The position numbers and the translations under genes are program-made. The notes under the pieces are model-generated. The model searched no databases, was not told where the DNA came from, and was given only the letters and a program-made list of their open reading frames with translations. Below, piece by piece: positions 1-9,078 of a DNA stretch of 64,000 nt (the first letter of the stretch is position 1; each line of letters starts with the position of its first letter). The stretch lies in NCBI RefSeq assembly GCF_003812745.1, contig NZ_CP033831.1:62001-126000 (forward strand). Reading direction: 5' to 3'. This DNA is from Serratia sp. FDAARGOS_506. GTDB taxonomy: Bacteria; Pseudomonadota; Gammaproteobacteria; Enterobacterales; Enterobacteriaceae.

Positions 1-100
1 GCAGGCAGACCGCCGCCGCCAGCCCCAGCCAGGGGATAAAGCGGCCGCAGACGTGATACAGCCGCTCAGGCCGCGCCAGTTGATGTAACCATTTCCACAT
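1..100 (-). CDS. ccmC: CcmC, heme exporter membrane protein (5' end only)
   Basis: Partial gene: only the first 33 codons lie inside the window, the rest is beyond the left edge. The protein begins MWKWLHQLARPERLYHVCGR and then enters a first hydrophobic segment, which matches the conserved start of CcmC. CcmC is the inner-membrane component that presents heme to CcmE during cytochrome c maturation. It lies downstream of ccmB on the same strand, with about 120 bases between them, as expected in a ccmABC order. Identification rests on the short N-terminus plus the operon context. Confidence 0.85.
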   Translation of the reverse strand, partial: MWKWLHQLARPERLYHVCGRFIPWLGLAAAVCL

Positions 101-220
101 TGTCGTCAGTGCTCACTGTAATTTTTATGCGTCGGCCGCCCCGAGCGATCGAAACGGCGAAAATCTTCTGCGGGGTACGCTCTTGGCGGCCTTGCCCCGT
201 CTGTTCATTCAATACGTTAG

Positions 221-883
221 CTAGTGCACGCTCACTCGCAGCGCCGCCGCAGTGGCAAACGGTGCCAATGTCACGCTGCCCGCCAGCATCGCACCCAGTA
301 TCGCCAGATAACCGTCGATCGGCATGCCCATCGAAGCGGCGTCGATCGCGCCGGTGGCGAAGATCAACACCGGGATATACAGCGGCAGCACCAGCAGGCT
401 GAGCAGCACGCCCCCTTTGCGCAGACCGACGGTCAGCCCCACGCCGATAGCGCCGATCAGACTCAACGTCGGCGTGCCGAGCAGCAGCGTACCCGCCACA
501 GCCAGCCAGGTCTGCATATCGAGCGACAGCAGCAGCGCCACCAGCGGCGACAGGATCAGCAACGGCAGCCCCGTCACGACCCAGTGAGCACACACTTTGC
601 CCAGCACCGTCATCGGCAGCGGCGTCGGCAGCAGCAACAGCTGCTCCAGCGAACCGTCGAGAAAGTCGTCGCGAAACAGCCGCTCCAGCGACAGCAGCGA
701 GGCCAGCAACGCCGCCACCCACACGATGCCCGGCGCAATGCGCGCCAGCAGCTGCGGCTCCGGGCCAATCCCCAGCGGGAACAGGGTGATCACAATCAAG
801 AAAAACCACAGCGGGTTGACGATCTCCGAACCTTTGCGGCAGGCAATCTTCAGTTCCCGACGCACCAGAGTCAAAAACATCAC
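221..883 (-). CDS. ccmB: CcmB, heme exporter permease subunit
   Basis: 220-residue integral membrane protein with about six hydrophobic segments, the usual CcmB length. It opens [20 protein letters not shown], a typical CcmB N-terminus with a charged cytoplasmic stretch before the first helix. CcmB is the permease partner of the CcmA ATPase; the CcmABCD complex releases holo-CcmE during c-type cytochrome assembly. Its start overlaps the ccmA stop by 4 bases, indicating translational coupling. Overlapping reading frames in this GC-rich stretch are shadows of this gene. Confidence 0.93.
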   Translation of the reverse strand: MMFLTLVRRELKIACRKGSEIVNPLWFFLIVITLFPLGIGPEPQLLARIAPGIVWVAALLASLLSLERLFRDDFLDGSLEQLLLLPTPLPMTVLGKVCAHWVVTGLPLLILSPLVALLLSLDMQTWLAVAGTLLLGTPTLSLIGAIGVGLTVGLRKGGVLLSLLVLPLYIPVLIFATGAIDAASMGMPIDGYLAILGAMLAGSVTLAPFATAAALRVSVH

Positions 884-1524
884 AAACTCCCCACGTCGTG
901 TTCCGCCAAACGAATTTTGCCCACCGTTTGGCTGACGCCGGCCAAATCCTGATGGGTGGTCAACAATACCATACCGCCCCGCTGCGCATGTTGTTCAAAA
1001 AGGCTAATCAGCTCGGTCACGCCCTGTTTGTCGATCGCCGTTAGCGGTTCATCGAGGATCCACAGCGGCGCCGCGCTGAGCCACAGCCGCGCCAGCGCCA
1101 CGCGCCGCTGCTGCCCGGCAGAAAGTTGCGCCACCGGCAGATCTTCGTAACCCACCAGCCCCACCTGCTCCAGCGCTCGCCAGATGGCCGGACGATCGGT
1201 TGCACCGCGCACCGCCTGATAAAACTGCAGATTCTCGAAGGGCGTCAATACGGCTTTGATGCCGGGCTGATGGCCGATAAACAGCAAATCTTGCTGGTAA
1301 CTCGCACGATCGCGCAGCGTGTTGCGCCCGTGCCAGCACACCTCGCCACCGTCCGGCCGCGCCAGGCCGGCGAGAATACGCAGCAGACTGGTCTTGCCCG
1401 CGCCGTTCGGCCCTTCTACCTGAATGATATCGCCCGGCTGAACTGAAAAGCTTAGCTCGCTAAACAGGATGCGCTCATCGCGCACGCAACTCAGACTTTT
1501 GGCTTCCAGCATCGGGGAACTCAT
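880..1524 (-). CDS. ccmA: CcmA, ATPase of the heme exporter/CcmE-release complex
   Basis: 214-residue ABC ATPase. Walker A GPNGAGKT is at residues 38-45, the signature LSAGQQRR at 134-141 and Walker B LWILDEP at 154-160, followed by the TTHQ switch histidine. CcmA drives release of holo-CcmE from CcmC/CcmD, so it acts at the cytoplasmic face of the inner membrane in cytochrome c biogenesis. It is the first visible gene of a ccmA-ccmB-ccmC operon and is divergent from yfdC. A second in-frame Met at residue 5 (base 1512) is an alternative start; the first was kept because an AAAGA stretch precedes it. Confidence 0.94.
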   Translation of the reverse strand: MSSPMLEAKSLSCVRDERILFSELSFSVQPGDIIQVEGPNGAGKTSLLRILAGLARPDGGEVCWHGRNTLRDRASYQQDLLFIGHQPGIKAVLTPFENLQFYQAVRGATDRPAIWRALEQVGLVGYEDLPVAQLSAGQQRRVALARLWLSAAPLWILDEPLTAIDKQGVTELISLFEQHAQRGGMVLLTTHQDLAGVSQTVGKIRLAEHDVGSL

Positions 1525-1741
1525 ATTTTTCTTTGGGATAGCGAATCATAGCATAAGCCTTTCCCCGCACGCAGCCCGCAGCGGGCGCGCCAACGGGCCA
1601 ATATGGCGAGCAGGATCAAGAATGCGTGGAAAAAATCGGCGGATTTTAACTCTTGTTACCTTTTTCTGTATTTCGCCGCATTTAGGCCGGGCAACTACGC
1701 TTAATGGCGTGAACTCACCCTTATTGAGCAGGAGCGACAGC

Positions 1742-2668
1742 ATGAGCGAACAGCAACGCCAGAAGCACGAGCCGGATGAGACAATGCAGGTAGAGAGCGA
1801 GGAGCAGGAACAGGGCAAGCGCGAAATCGAAGTCAGGGAAGAAAATCTGCCGTCGCGTGCGGCGGCGGTGCATGAACAGATCCGGATGGAAGGCGAAAAA
1901 GAGCTGGAGCGCGACGGGCTGGCACTGCTGTGGTCGGCGATCGCCGCCGGGCTGTCGATGGGCGCCTCGCTGGCGGCAAAAGGCATTTTCCACGCCCGCC
2001 TGCCGGACGATCCCAGCCGCTTTTTCATCGAGAACCTCGGCTACACCTTCGGTTTCATCATTGTCATCATGGCACGCCAGCAGTTGTTTACCGAAAATAC
2101 CGTCACGGCGGTATTGCCAATCATGCATAAACCCACGCCGCGCAACCTGCTGATCCTGCTGCGCTTGTGGGGCGTGGTGCTGCTCGGCAATCTGATCGGC
2201 ACCGGGCTGGCGGCGCTGGCGTTTACCCATATGCCGCTGTTCGACGCCGAGACTCGCGGCGCCTTCATCACTCTCGGCGAAGAGGTGATGCACCATACGC
2301 CGGGAGAAATGTTCGCCAACGGCATCCTGGCCGGCTGGATCATCGCCACCATGGTGTGGATGTTTCCAACCGCCGGCGCGGCGAAAATCTGGGTGATCGT
2401 GCTGATGACCTACCTGGTGGCGATTTGCGATTTGACCCATATCGTGGTCGGTTCGGTCGAAATCCTGTATCTGGTGTTCAACGGCGCGATTGGATGGCAA
2501 GAATTCATCTACCCGTTTGCCCTGCCGACGCTGGCGGGCAACATCATCGGCGGCACGTTTATCTTTGCGCTGATAAGCCACGCGCAGATCCGCAACGATT
2601 TGAGCACCAAAAATCAGGCCGCGCGTCGGCAAGAGGAAAAGCGGCGCCACGGCGGGGAAAAACCGTGA
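1742..2668 (+). CDS. yfdC: YfdC-like formate/nitrite transporter-family inner-membrane protein
   Basis: 308-residue protein: a charged, Glu-rich cytoplasmic N-terminus (about 65 residues) followed by six membrane segments with the FNT fold pattern, then a basic C-terminal tail. The start at 1742 was chosen because GGAGCG lies just upstream; a longer in-frame extension to 1469 runs antisense into ccmA and is unlikely. The long acidic N-terminus and the adjacency to argW match E. coli yfdC. FNT-family pentamers conduct small monovalent anions such as formate or nitrite, but the substrate of YfdC proteins is not firmly known. Confidence 0.88.
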   Translation: MSEQQRQKHEPDETMQVESEEQEQGKREIEVREENLPSRAAAVHEQIRMEGEKELERDGLALLWSAIAAGLSMGASLAAKGIFHARLPDDPSRFFIENLGYTFGFIIVIMARQQLFTENTVTAVLPIMHKPTPRNLLILLRLWGVVLLGNLIGTGLAALAFTHMPLFDAETRGAFITLGEEVMHHTPGEMFANGILAGWIIATMVWMFPTAGAAKIWVIVLMTYLVAICDLTHIVVGSVEILYLVFNGAIGWQEFIYPFALPTLAGNIIGGTFIFALISHAQIRNDLSTKNQAARRQEEKRRHGGEKP

Positions 2669-2737
2669 TCGCGGTCGGTTAGCCGAGGAAATTTCGGCGT
2701 GAAATGGCGAGGTATTGAGCAAACGCGCCGCTAAGCG

Positions 2738-2766
2738 CTTATTCTGCGGGTAAAAAAAGGTATAAT
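2738..2766 (+). promoter_or_regulatory. Promoter of tRNA-Arg (argW)
   Basis: A perfect -10 TATAAT sits at 2761-2766 with a weak -35 (CTTATT) 17 bases upstream. It is followed by a GC-rich discriminator (GCCCC), typical of stringently controlled stable-RNA promoters. The tRNA starts about 30 bases downstream. Confidence 0.65.
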
Positions 2767-2797
2767 GCCCCGGCAGCGTCGGTTGCCGGCCCGCAGC

Positions 2798-2872
2798 GTC
2801 CCCGTAGTTAAACGGATATAACAAGCCCCTCCTAAGGGCTAGTTACTGGTTCGATTCCAGTCGGGGACACCA
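2798..2872 (+). tRNA. argW: tRNA-Arg (anticodon CCT)
   Basis: 75-nt tRNA including an encoded CCA end. The acceptor stem GTCCCCG pairs with CGGGGAC; the anticodon stem AGCCC/GGGCT encloses the loop CTCCTAA with anticodon CCT; the T arm is TTCGATTC. The neighbour yfdC and the anticodon match E. coli argW, a known phage integration site. The gene is followed directly by an AT-richer, apparently accessory segment. Confidence 0.96.
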
Positions 2873-2971
2873 TTCTTTCTTATCAAGCCATTCCGCATTA
2901 GTGCCACAAATCTTTCTGCAAATTTCTCATTTAGATCTGCTTTATCCCAGCACGCGACAACATAATTGGCA

Positions 2972-4246
2972 TTAATTAAAAAACTTAATATCCGTCGGAG
3001 TAGGAATCGTCGCCGCCTGCCCTCTGGCCTGCAATTCGCCCTTTTCATCATCGAAATCGAACAGCGTCACGCTATTGGTGAATACATTCGTCACATAGAG
3101 ATGGCGGCCGCCGGCATCGAACGCGAGCGCACGCGGTTCAATGCCGCCGGCCTGATAGCGTGTCGGTTCCCCTGGCAGACCGTCCTTGCCTATTTTTAAT
3201 ACCAGCAGGTGGTTATCAGTACCGCGATTGGTGGCAATAAGATATCTGCCGCTCGGGCTAAGGATAATGGCCCCGCCGCTTTTAGCATTCGCCGAATCGT
3301 GCCCGCCATTCAGTTTCACTTTCCCTCGCAGAGTCAACCGATTGTCGCTGACGGCAAACACCTCGATCTCGCCCGCCATTTCGGTGATGACATAGGCATA
3401 TTCACCTTCCGGCGAAAACACCATGTGCCTTGGGCCGGCGCCTGGCGCAAAAGCGACATCGCGCGAAGTATCCGCCTGCAACGGCTGCGCGCTATCCGGG
3501 CAATAACGATAGGCATGCAACTTGTCGTCGCCGAGATCCGCCGCGTACAGGTATTGGCCATCGCGGCTAAAGGTGGTTGAGTGCGCATGCCCACTTTCCT
3601 GGCGCCCCTGTACGATGCCAGAGCCGGGTATAAACGGGTAATGCTGCACGCGTTCACCCAGTTTGCCGTCGCTGCGAATCGGCAATGCCGTCACGCCCGC
3701 GCCGCCTTTGGCGACGGAATAGTTGGCGACAAACAGAAATTTGTCATCCGGACTGAGGGTGGCATGCGTCGGCTGCCGGCCTGCACTGTTCACCGTATTC
3801 AGCACCCGCACGCCGCTCTCTTTGTCTATTGCCAATGCGGTCACCGTTCCCGCATCCTCTTCATTGGTGACATAGGCAAAACGGCCATCGCGAGATTTTA
3901 AGATCCACGACGGGCTTTGCATTTTAATGGCATCGAGCAACGTTAATGTGCCGTCGCCATTGACCGTCAGACGATAGATCCCTTCGCTGGGACGTATCGG
4001 TTTCTGCTCAGACGGCACATCAGGAATATGAGTCCAAGTACCGACTAATGCTATCTGATGATGCTCACGATTATTTGCCATCGCATTTCCTGAAAACATG
4101 AAGAGCGTTAATGCCAGCGCTAATTGAATGGCCAGCATCCCTAAACCAGCAACAATGCCTATGCCAGATACAGACAACGTTAAAGGTAGCATAAAGAGAT
4201 CATAATACCGCTTATTAAGCGTATCAGAGTGATTTGCCATACCCAT
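2972..4246 (-). CDS. Lactonase-family seven-bladed beta-propeller protein with membrane-targeting N-terminus
   Basis: 424-residue protein. The first about 60 residues hold two hydrophobic stretches ending in FMFSGNAMA, a plausible signal or anchor. The rest is a repeated propeller typical of the Lactonase/YbhE (3-carboxymuconate cyclase-like) family: repeated S-DG-Y-YV units and a conserved GPRHMVFSPEGEYAY stretch. The start at 4246 is preferred because AAAGGAG lies just upstream; an ATG at 4264 precedes that ribosome site. An export signal is unusual, since 6-phosphogluconolactonase Pgl is cytoplasmic, so the substrate is probably extracytoplasmic and is unknown. The gene is 20 bases downstream of a Rob-like regulator and likely co-transcribed. 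Confidence 0.8.
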   Translation of the reverse strand: MGMANHSDTLNKRYYDLFMLPLTLSVSGIGIVAGLGMLAIQLALALTLFMFSGNAMANNREHHQIALVGTWTHIPDVPSEQKPIRPSEGIYRLTVNGDGTLTLLDAIKMQSPSWILKSRDGRFAYVTNEEDAGTVTALAIDKESGVRVLNTVNSAGRQPTHATLSPDDKFLFVANYSVAKGGAGVTALPIRSDGKLGERVQHYPFIPGSGIVQGRQESGHAHSTTFSRDGQYLYAADLGDDKLHAYRYCPDSAQPLQADTSRDVAFAPGAGPRHMVFSPEGEYAYVITEMAGEIEVFAVSDNRLTLRGKVKLNGGHDSANAKSGGAIILSPSGRYLIATNRGTDNHLLVLKIGKDGLPGEPTRYQAGGIEPRALAFDAGGRHLYVTNVFTNSVTLFDFDDEKGELQARGQAATIPTPTDIKFFN

Positions 4247-4266
4247 GACATCTCCTTTCTTCATTA

Positions 4267-5067
4267 CTACGCCACAGGAATAAGTATGTCGACATTGATA
4301 ACTTTACCGTTTAAATGTTCCTTCCTGTATAATTCGATGAAAAAGCTTTCTCTCATCTTGACATTAATGGCCGGCAGATGGGCATCATAGATGCTCTCAA
4401 AAAAATCAATATACTCAGGCAGCTCCCCCATAAAGGGAATAACAATATATTTACCCATAGGTATATAGAAGTTAAAAATGGAATGGAATACCTCTTGTTC
4501 CTTGCTACTGGAATGCCTCTTTCCCCCTCGGTTTTTTTCCGTACTATAAGCCCCCCTATTATTGCTTAGCCATCTATCATTAGTCTGCGCAATATCGCTG
4601 GGATTTCTGTACTTCCTAACAGAGTGGAAAATCAATGCCTTGTACTGTTTTAACATCTCGATGTCATCCGGCATGACCGTATGATAAAAATAGGGTTTCT
4701 TGTCGCTGCCATACGGTGGAATCTGGGTGGAAAAATCCCATCCACGGCTGTTTCTAAAATGGTTGGGCGTTTCGCCAAAAAAACGCTTGAATGCCCGCGT
4801 GTAGCACTGTTGAGAAGCAAATCCGGATGCTAGGGCAACATCTAATATATTTCCTTGATGTTGCTTCAACAAGACAGCGGAACGGCTCAATTTTCTATTC
4901 CTGATATAAGTCCCGAGCGTCACGCCGAAATAATGTTTAAACAAACGTTGCAAATGCCATTTAGAATAGCCAGAGATAATTGAAACCTTCTCGACAGAAA
5001 GCCCCTCTATAATATTTTTCTCCATATACTCTAACACTTGTAAAAGAATATCTTTTCTATAATCCAT
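4267..5067 (-). CDS. AraC-family regulator with Rob-like two-domain architecture
   Basis: 266-residue protein. The N-terminal about 105 residues carry two helix-turn-helix units (SVEKVSIISGYSKWHLQRLF and ALASGFASQQCYTRAFKRFF), close to Rob/MarA/SoxS. The C-terminal about 150 residues resemble the Rob effector-binding domain, with EQEVF in the middle and an end (INVDILIPVA) that parallels the Rob C-terminus. Rob-type proteins activate efflux and stress genes after binding small hydrophobic ligands. Codon use is AT-richer than the neighbours, suggesting acquisition. It is probably co-transcribed with the lactonase downstream. The regulon is unknown. Confidence 0.85.
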   Translation of the reverse strand: MDYRKDILLQVLEYMEKNIIEGLSVEKVSIISGYSKWHLQRLFKHYFGVTLGTYIRNRKLSRSAVLLKQHQGNILDVALASGFASQQCYTRAFKRFFGETPNHFRNSRGWDFSTQIPPYGSDKKPYFYHTVMPDDIEMLKQYKALIFHSVRKYRNPSDIAQTNDRWLSNNRGAYSTEKNRGGKRHSSSKEQEVFHSIFNFYIPMGKYIVIPFMGELPEYIDFFESIYDAHLPAINVKMRESFFIELYRKEHLNGKVINVDILIPVA

Positions 5068-5726
5068 GGGCGCTCCTTGCTTTTATAAAAACCGTGTCCT
5101 TTTCATTAAAATCGTTAAGCCGACAAATTAAGTCATTAAGATAAATCCTAAAAAAACCACCCTGCCGATTCAATTTTCACGGCATAGGAAAAGTCATCAT
5201 ATAAATAACTGAAAATGATCATGTTATATAAATGCGCTTGCGAAAAATCCGCGAATAAAAAATGCGGCATGCAAAATGCATCCATTAAAGATGCACTTGC
5301 CATACCCGGAAGAATCACACTTTATGTTAATTATTTTATCTTAAAGTGTTTTTTACGCCCCAACTGCAGAACCAAATAGGAATTTCATCATTGAAAATTA
5401 AAATGCTTTTTATAACCAGAACGATTGATAAAAATTACTGAAGCTAATGAGTAAAAACATGAGCAGTGGCTGAAAAGAAGATAGAGATAGGTTCATTTTC
5501 TTAACATCGAGCCAGATAATCACAGTTCCTAATAGAGAGTTTCTTTTATCTCTTTTTCTGCACTGAGAAAAACCGATATTTTAACACATCTTGCTCGATG
5601 CCCTATTTTACCCTCCACGCCAATTGGGGGCATTACTCCGCCCACCGTGAACCACCAGCCCTCTACCGCAAAAACACCGAGCCGATTCGCACCGTATTTT
5701 GCTGCCAGAATAGCCTGATTGCCCAG
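5068..5726. other. AT-rich intergenic region upstream of the Rob-like regulator
   Basis: About 660 bases without a convincing gene on either strand. The first about 500 bases are markedly AT-rich with many runs of A or T, unlike the GC-rich backbone. They presumably hold the promoter of the regulator at 5067. I see no tRNA remnant or obvious attachment repeat. Confidence 0.5.
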
Positions 5727-5759
5727 TAAAAAGCCCAGCCTCTAAGGCTGGGCTTTTTA
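5727..5759. terminator. Bidirectional Rho-independent terminator
   Basis: Perfect 15-bp inverted repeat (TAAAAAGCCCAGCCT, loop CTA, AGGCTGGGCTTTTTA). It has A/T tracts on both sides and so works on either strand; it ends the minus-strand pair at 5773-6967. Confidence 0.9.
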
Positions 5760-5772
5760 TTCAACGGGCAGA

Positions 5773-5994
5773 TCAATCAGCCAGATTGTCGATCTCTGCA
5801 GATCTGTGCTTACGCAATAGATACAGCAGCAACGACACCCGCCGCTCGGTGCGTTCCGGGGTATCCGGCGGCAGGTTGTAGCGCAGGGTATAGCGCTCGT
5901 TGTTCTCGTTGCAAAAATCGATGACGAGCACGGGAGCAGAGGCTCCCGCTACTTTTCGATAATTCAGTGAGATGCACGACAGGTTTTTTTTCAT
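5773..5994 (-). CDS. Small hypothetical protein coupled to the upstream membrane protein
   Basis: 73-residue protein starting MKKNLSCISLNYRKVAG. The start at 5994 lies one base after the stop of the upstream membrane-protein gene, a close coupling that favours it over a longer in-frame extension. No signal peptide or membrane segment is visible. The middle (APVLVIDFCNENNERYTLRY) alternates hydrophobic and polar residues like a small beta-sheet domain, followed by a basic helix. A strong terminator follows directly. I do not recognise the family. Confidence 0.65.
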   Translation of the reverse strand: MKKNLSCISLNYRKVAGASAPVLVIDFCNENNERYTLRYNLPPDTPERTERRVSLLLYLLRKHRSAEIDNLAD

Positions 5995-5995
5995 C

Positions 5996-6967
5996 TCAAC
6001 TGACCGCGAGGGTGCGACGGGTTGATTCGGCAATCCGCCCTACGCCGGCGCTCAACGCGGCGCCCAACAGCAGCACCAACAGCGAGCCCCACGCAGCGCG
6101 CGACAGCTGTTTGGCCGCTTCATCTGCCGCTTCACGCGCTTTCTGCTCGGCCTCAGCCTTGAGTTTTTCCACTTTCTGCACCGCTTGCTGGTAAGCCTGA
6201 GCGTAGTTATCGACGATTTGGCTCGCTTCATCACGGCTCTTGCCGGTGCGCGCCGCAACGATATTCACCAGCGCATCCTTATCGGCCGCGCTCAACGTCG
6301 GCTCACCGGACTGCTTGACGCGTTCGAACCACTGCTTAAGCTCGGAGGCGGCCCGCGCCGGATCGGCAGCGGCGTCCATGGCCGACTGCTTGCCGTCGGC
6401 GGTCGCCCTATCGGCCTTCTGTTCCAACCGGGCCGGATCCAGTTCCGGCTTGCCGGTCTGCTTGAGCGTAGCGTTCAATTGGTTTTCCAGGCTTCCCCAG
6501 TCAAGGCCGATGCCCTTTTTATCCAGCTGTTTTTTGAGGCCTTCGCCCACGTTTGGCGCTGCCGCCGCCAGGCCGTTGCCCGCCAACGAAAGCCCTTTGC
6601 CCACCGCGCTGCCCGCCAGCCCCACCACGCCACTCGCCAATGAAACCATCAGCCAGGTGGTCAACAAGGTGGTGATCGCCCAGCTCAGCAGGCCGTGCAA
6701 GCCACCGCGATTCGGTGCGGTGCGACCGGCGAAAAACGCGCCTGCGGCCAGCGATGCCAGCGTTGAAACCAGCAGCCAGATCCCGGTGCCGGTGCCAAAG
6801 CCGCTCAGCGGGTTGCCCTTTTGCATCATATCCACAGCCTGGGCACCGATAGCCGTACCCAGCACGCTGAAGATCAGATAAGTCACCAGCGCCACGGCAC
6901 TCCCGGCCAATATCGAGCCCCATGACACCTGAAACGCAAAGCGATTTGATTCATAGACAGTGGTCAT
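5996..6967 (-). CDS. Hypothetical multi-spanning membrane protein with central coiled coil
   Basis: 323-residue protein. The N-terminal about 125 residues hold three or four membrane segments (first VSWGSILAGSAVALVTYLIF, then a small GRTAPNRGG loop). Residues about 140-290 form a polar, Ala/Lys/Glu-rich helical region that looks coiled-coil, and a last membrane helix lies near residue 295 before a short basic tail. The domain plan resembles uncharacterised envelope proteins that many proteobacteria carry near stress genes; I cannot assign a function. Its ribosome site is weak (GGAAC before the ATG). It heads a two-gene unit with the 73-residue protein. Confidence 0.75.
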   Translation of the reverse strand: MTTVYESNRFAFQVSWGSILAGSAVALVTYLIFSVLGTAIGAQAVDMMQKGNPLSGFGTGTGIWLLVSTLASLAAGAFFAGRTAPNRGGLHGLLSWAITTLLTTWLMVSLASGVVGLAGSAVGKGLSLAGNGLAAAAPNVGEGLKKQLDKKGIGLDWGSLENQLNATLKQTGKPELDPARLEQKADRATADGKQSAMDAAADPARAASELKQWFERVKQSGEPTLSAADKDALVNIVAARTGKSRDEASQIVDNYAQAYQQAVQKVEKLKAEAEQKAREAADEAAKQLSRAAWGSLLVLLLGAALSAGVGRIAESTRRTLAVS

Positions 6968-7195
6968 CGTTGTTCCTTATATTTTCTGGACAAGTGATTG
7001 CACACACGGCGGATAACCGCGCAGACAAATTCAGTCTGCCGCGCGGCGTCGTCGGCCGTCCCGGTTCATTTGCGCCAGAATGACTAGTGCATTCACACCC
7101 TGCGAATACGCACGTTATGCACTAAGCTGCTCAGCGAGTAGCGTAACCCGCGGCCCCGTCAAAGGCCGCCCCCCCTTCTGTCTAGCGGAGAGCAC

Positions 7196-8692
7196 ATGAA
7201 CCCATCCGTCCTGGCCAGCGAAACCCAGCGCGGCCACCTGCAGCAAATCATCTCCGGCTTGTCCGACGGCGTGATCCTGACGGATACCGATCAAACGCTT
7301 CTCTGGGCCAACGAGGCCGCGTTGGCCATGCATGGCGTGAGTCACCAGAAAGCCCTGGGGGCCAATGCCGACGAGTACGCGGCGCGTTTTGCCCTGCGCT
7401 ATCGCAATAACCACCCGTTGGCGCTGGAACAGTACCCGCTGAACCGGGTTGCCGATGGCGAGACCTTCACCGATGTAGTGGTGGAAGTTCGGCAGGTCGA
7501 CGATCCGGACAGCTTCTGGGTGCACCGCCTGCGGAGCCTGATTATCACCGATGCGCAGGGGCAGCCGGAGCTGCTGGCACTGATCCTGAGCGACGCGACG
7601 GAGTGGGCCAGCGCCGAACAGCGCTTTGAAAAAACCTTCAACGCCAATCCGGCGCCGGCGGTCATATGTCGGCTAAGCGACCTGCGTTACGTCAAGGTCA
7701 ATCAGGGGTTCCTCGATATGACCGGTTACCAGCGTGAACAGGTCATGGGGCGCTCGGTCTACGAACTCGACGTTTTGGAACAGGCTGAGCACAAAGAGTT
7801 GGCGGTTCAGCGCCTGGGGGAAGGCGCCACCATTCCGCAGATGGAAGCCGAGCTAAAACTGCCCGGTGGCGGAAGCAAGCTGGTGGTGGTTGCCGGCCAA
7901 CCGCTCGATATCAATGAAGACGACTGCATGCTGTTCACTTTTACCGATCTCGAACCCCGGCGCCAGGCGGAATCGGCGCTGCGGGAAAGTGAAGAGCGGT
8001 TCGCCAAGGCATTTCGCCTGAGCCCGGTGCCGACGTTGTTGTGTACGGCGCACGAGCGGCGCGTGCTGGACGTCAACGAAGCCTTTACCCGCACCACCGA
8101 GTACGATGCCGAATCCTTGATCGGCAAGACGGTCGATGAGATCCAGTTTATTGACGATCCCGAGGCGAACCGCCGTTTGTTTGCCGCACTGGAAAAAAGC
8201 GGCAACGTCGAAGGGCTGGACGTCCGGGTGCGCAAGAAAGGAAGCGAGTTGATCGACTGCGTGGCCTCGGCGGATGCCGTCAGCATTCACAATGCGCCCT
8301 GCTATCTGCTGGTGCTCATGGACATTACCGAACGCAAACGCTCGGAGCTGGAGCTGGTGAGCGCCATCGAAGAAGTGATGCAGGACGCCTCCTGGTTCAG
8401 CCAAACCTTGATCGAAAAACTGGCCAACGTAAAAAGCATCAACCGGCCCGATCAGACCGGATTTAATGCCAGCGACCTCACGCCGCGTGAACGCGATGTG
8501 CTGGAATTGATTTGCGAGGGGCTGCCGGACAAGAAAATCGCGGCGCGTCTCAATCTGGCGCTCAACACCATTCGCAATCATGTCGCGACGGTCTATTCCA
8601 AACTTGGCGTGCATAGCCGCAGCGAAGCCATCGTCTGGGCCAGAGAGCGCGGGCTGTTTACCGGCGGGCCAGCCTCCAGGAACGGCAAGTAA
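7196..8692 (+). CDS. PAS-domain LuxR-type transcriptional regulator
   Basis: 498-residue cytoplasmic protein. Three PAS-like modules are visible at about residues 15-125, 138-255 and 268-380; the second and third open FEKTFNANPAPAVIC and FAKAFRLSPVPTLLC. A short helical linker leads to a LuxR/GerE helix-turn-helix (LTPRERDVLELICEGLPDKK to about residue 485). There is no kinase or receiver domain, so it is a one-component sensor-regulator; PAS modules usually sense redox, light or small ligands. A good GGAGAG ribosome site precedes the ATG. The next gene is CsbD-like, suggesting, but not showing, a stress-response role. Confidence 0.88.
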   Translation: MNPSVLASETQRGHLQQIISGLSDGVILTDTDQTLLWANEAALAMHGVSHQKALGANADEYAARFALRYRNNHPLALEQYPLNRVADGETFTDVVVEVRQVDDPDSFWVHRLRSLIITDAQGQPELLALILSDATEWASAEQRFEKTFNANPAPAVICRLSDLRYVKVNQGFLDMTGYQREQVMGRSVYELDVLEQAEHKELAVQRLGEGATIPQMEAELKLPGGGSKLVVVAGQPLDINEDDCMLFTFTDLEPRRQAESALRESEERFAKAFRLSPVPTLLCTAHERRVLDVNEAFTRTTEYDAESLIGKTVDEIQFIDDPEANRRLFAALEKSGNVEGLDVRVRKKGSELIDCVASADAVSIHNAPCYLLVLMDITERKRSELELVSAIEEVMQDASWFSQTLIEKLANVKSINRPDQTGFNASDLTPRERDVLELICEGLPDKKIAARLNLALNTIRNHVATVYSKLGVHSRSEAIVWARERGLFTGGPASRNGK

Positions 8693-8826
8693 CCTGCAAA
8701 TGCACTATCCGCTCCGATGCAAACGCCCCTTATAGGCGCAAAGTGAAGCGCATAACATGGAGGTGCAAATGCAGGCTTTCGCCCTGTGCGGAAGCCAAAC
8801 GGATCGAACCTTAGGAGCACATCATA

Positions 8827-9078
8827 ATGAACAGCGAAAAAGCTAATGGCATGATGGAAAAAGTGGCGGGCAAAGCGCAGGAAATAGCGGGCGACGTCAC
8901 AGGAAACGAACGTTTGCAGGCCGAAGGCGCCACGCGCTATGCAGCAGGCGCGCTGCAAGAGAAATACGGCGACGCCCTGAGCTGCGCCGGCAGCATGATG
9001 AAGAAAAACCCCCTCGCCGCATTAGCCCTCATTGCCGGCGCAGGCCTGTTGACCGGCCTGCTGCTGCGCCGCCGTTGA
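8827..9078 (+). CDS. CsbD-like stress protein with C-terminal membrane anchor
   Basis: 83-residue protein. The N-terminal half (EKVAGKAQEIAGDVTGNERL) carries the repeated K-x-x-G-x-A pattern of CsbD-family proteins. The C-terminal half ends with NPLAALALIAGAGLLTGLLL plus RRR, the tail-anchor signature of the DUF883 ribosome-associated proteins ElaB/YqjD. It thus looks like a CsbD/DUF883 hybrid, an inner-membrane-tethered protein of the stationary-phase or stress type. TAGGAG precedes the ATG. The tail was judged by eye. Confidence 0.85.
   Translation: MNSEKANGMMEKVAGKAQEIAGDVTGNERLQAEGATRYAAGALQEKYGDALSCAGSMMKKNPLAALALIAGAGLLTGLLLRRR

Noticed and set aside
2873-5760. Attachment-site duplication of argW's 3' end
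   Set aside because: I looked for a second copy of the tRNA end (GTTCGATTCCAGTCGGGGAC) in the islet and did not find one.
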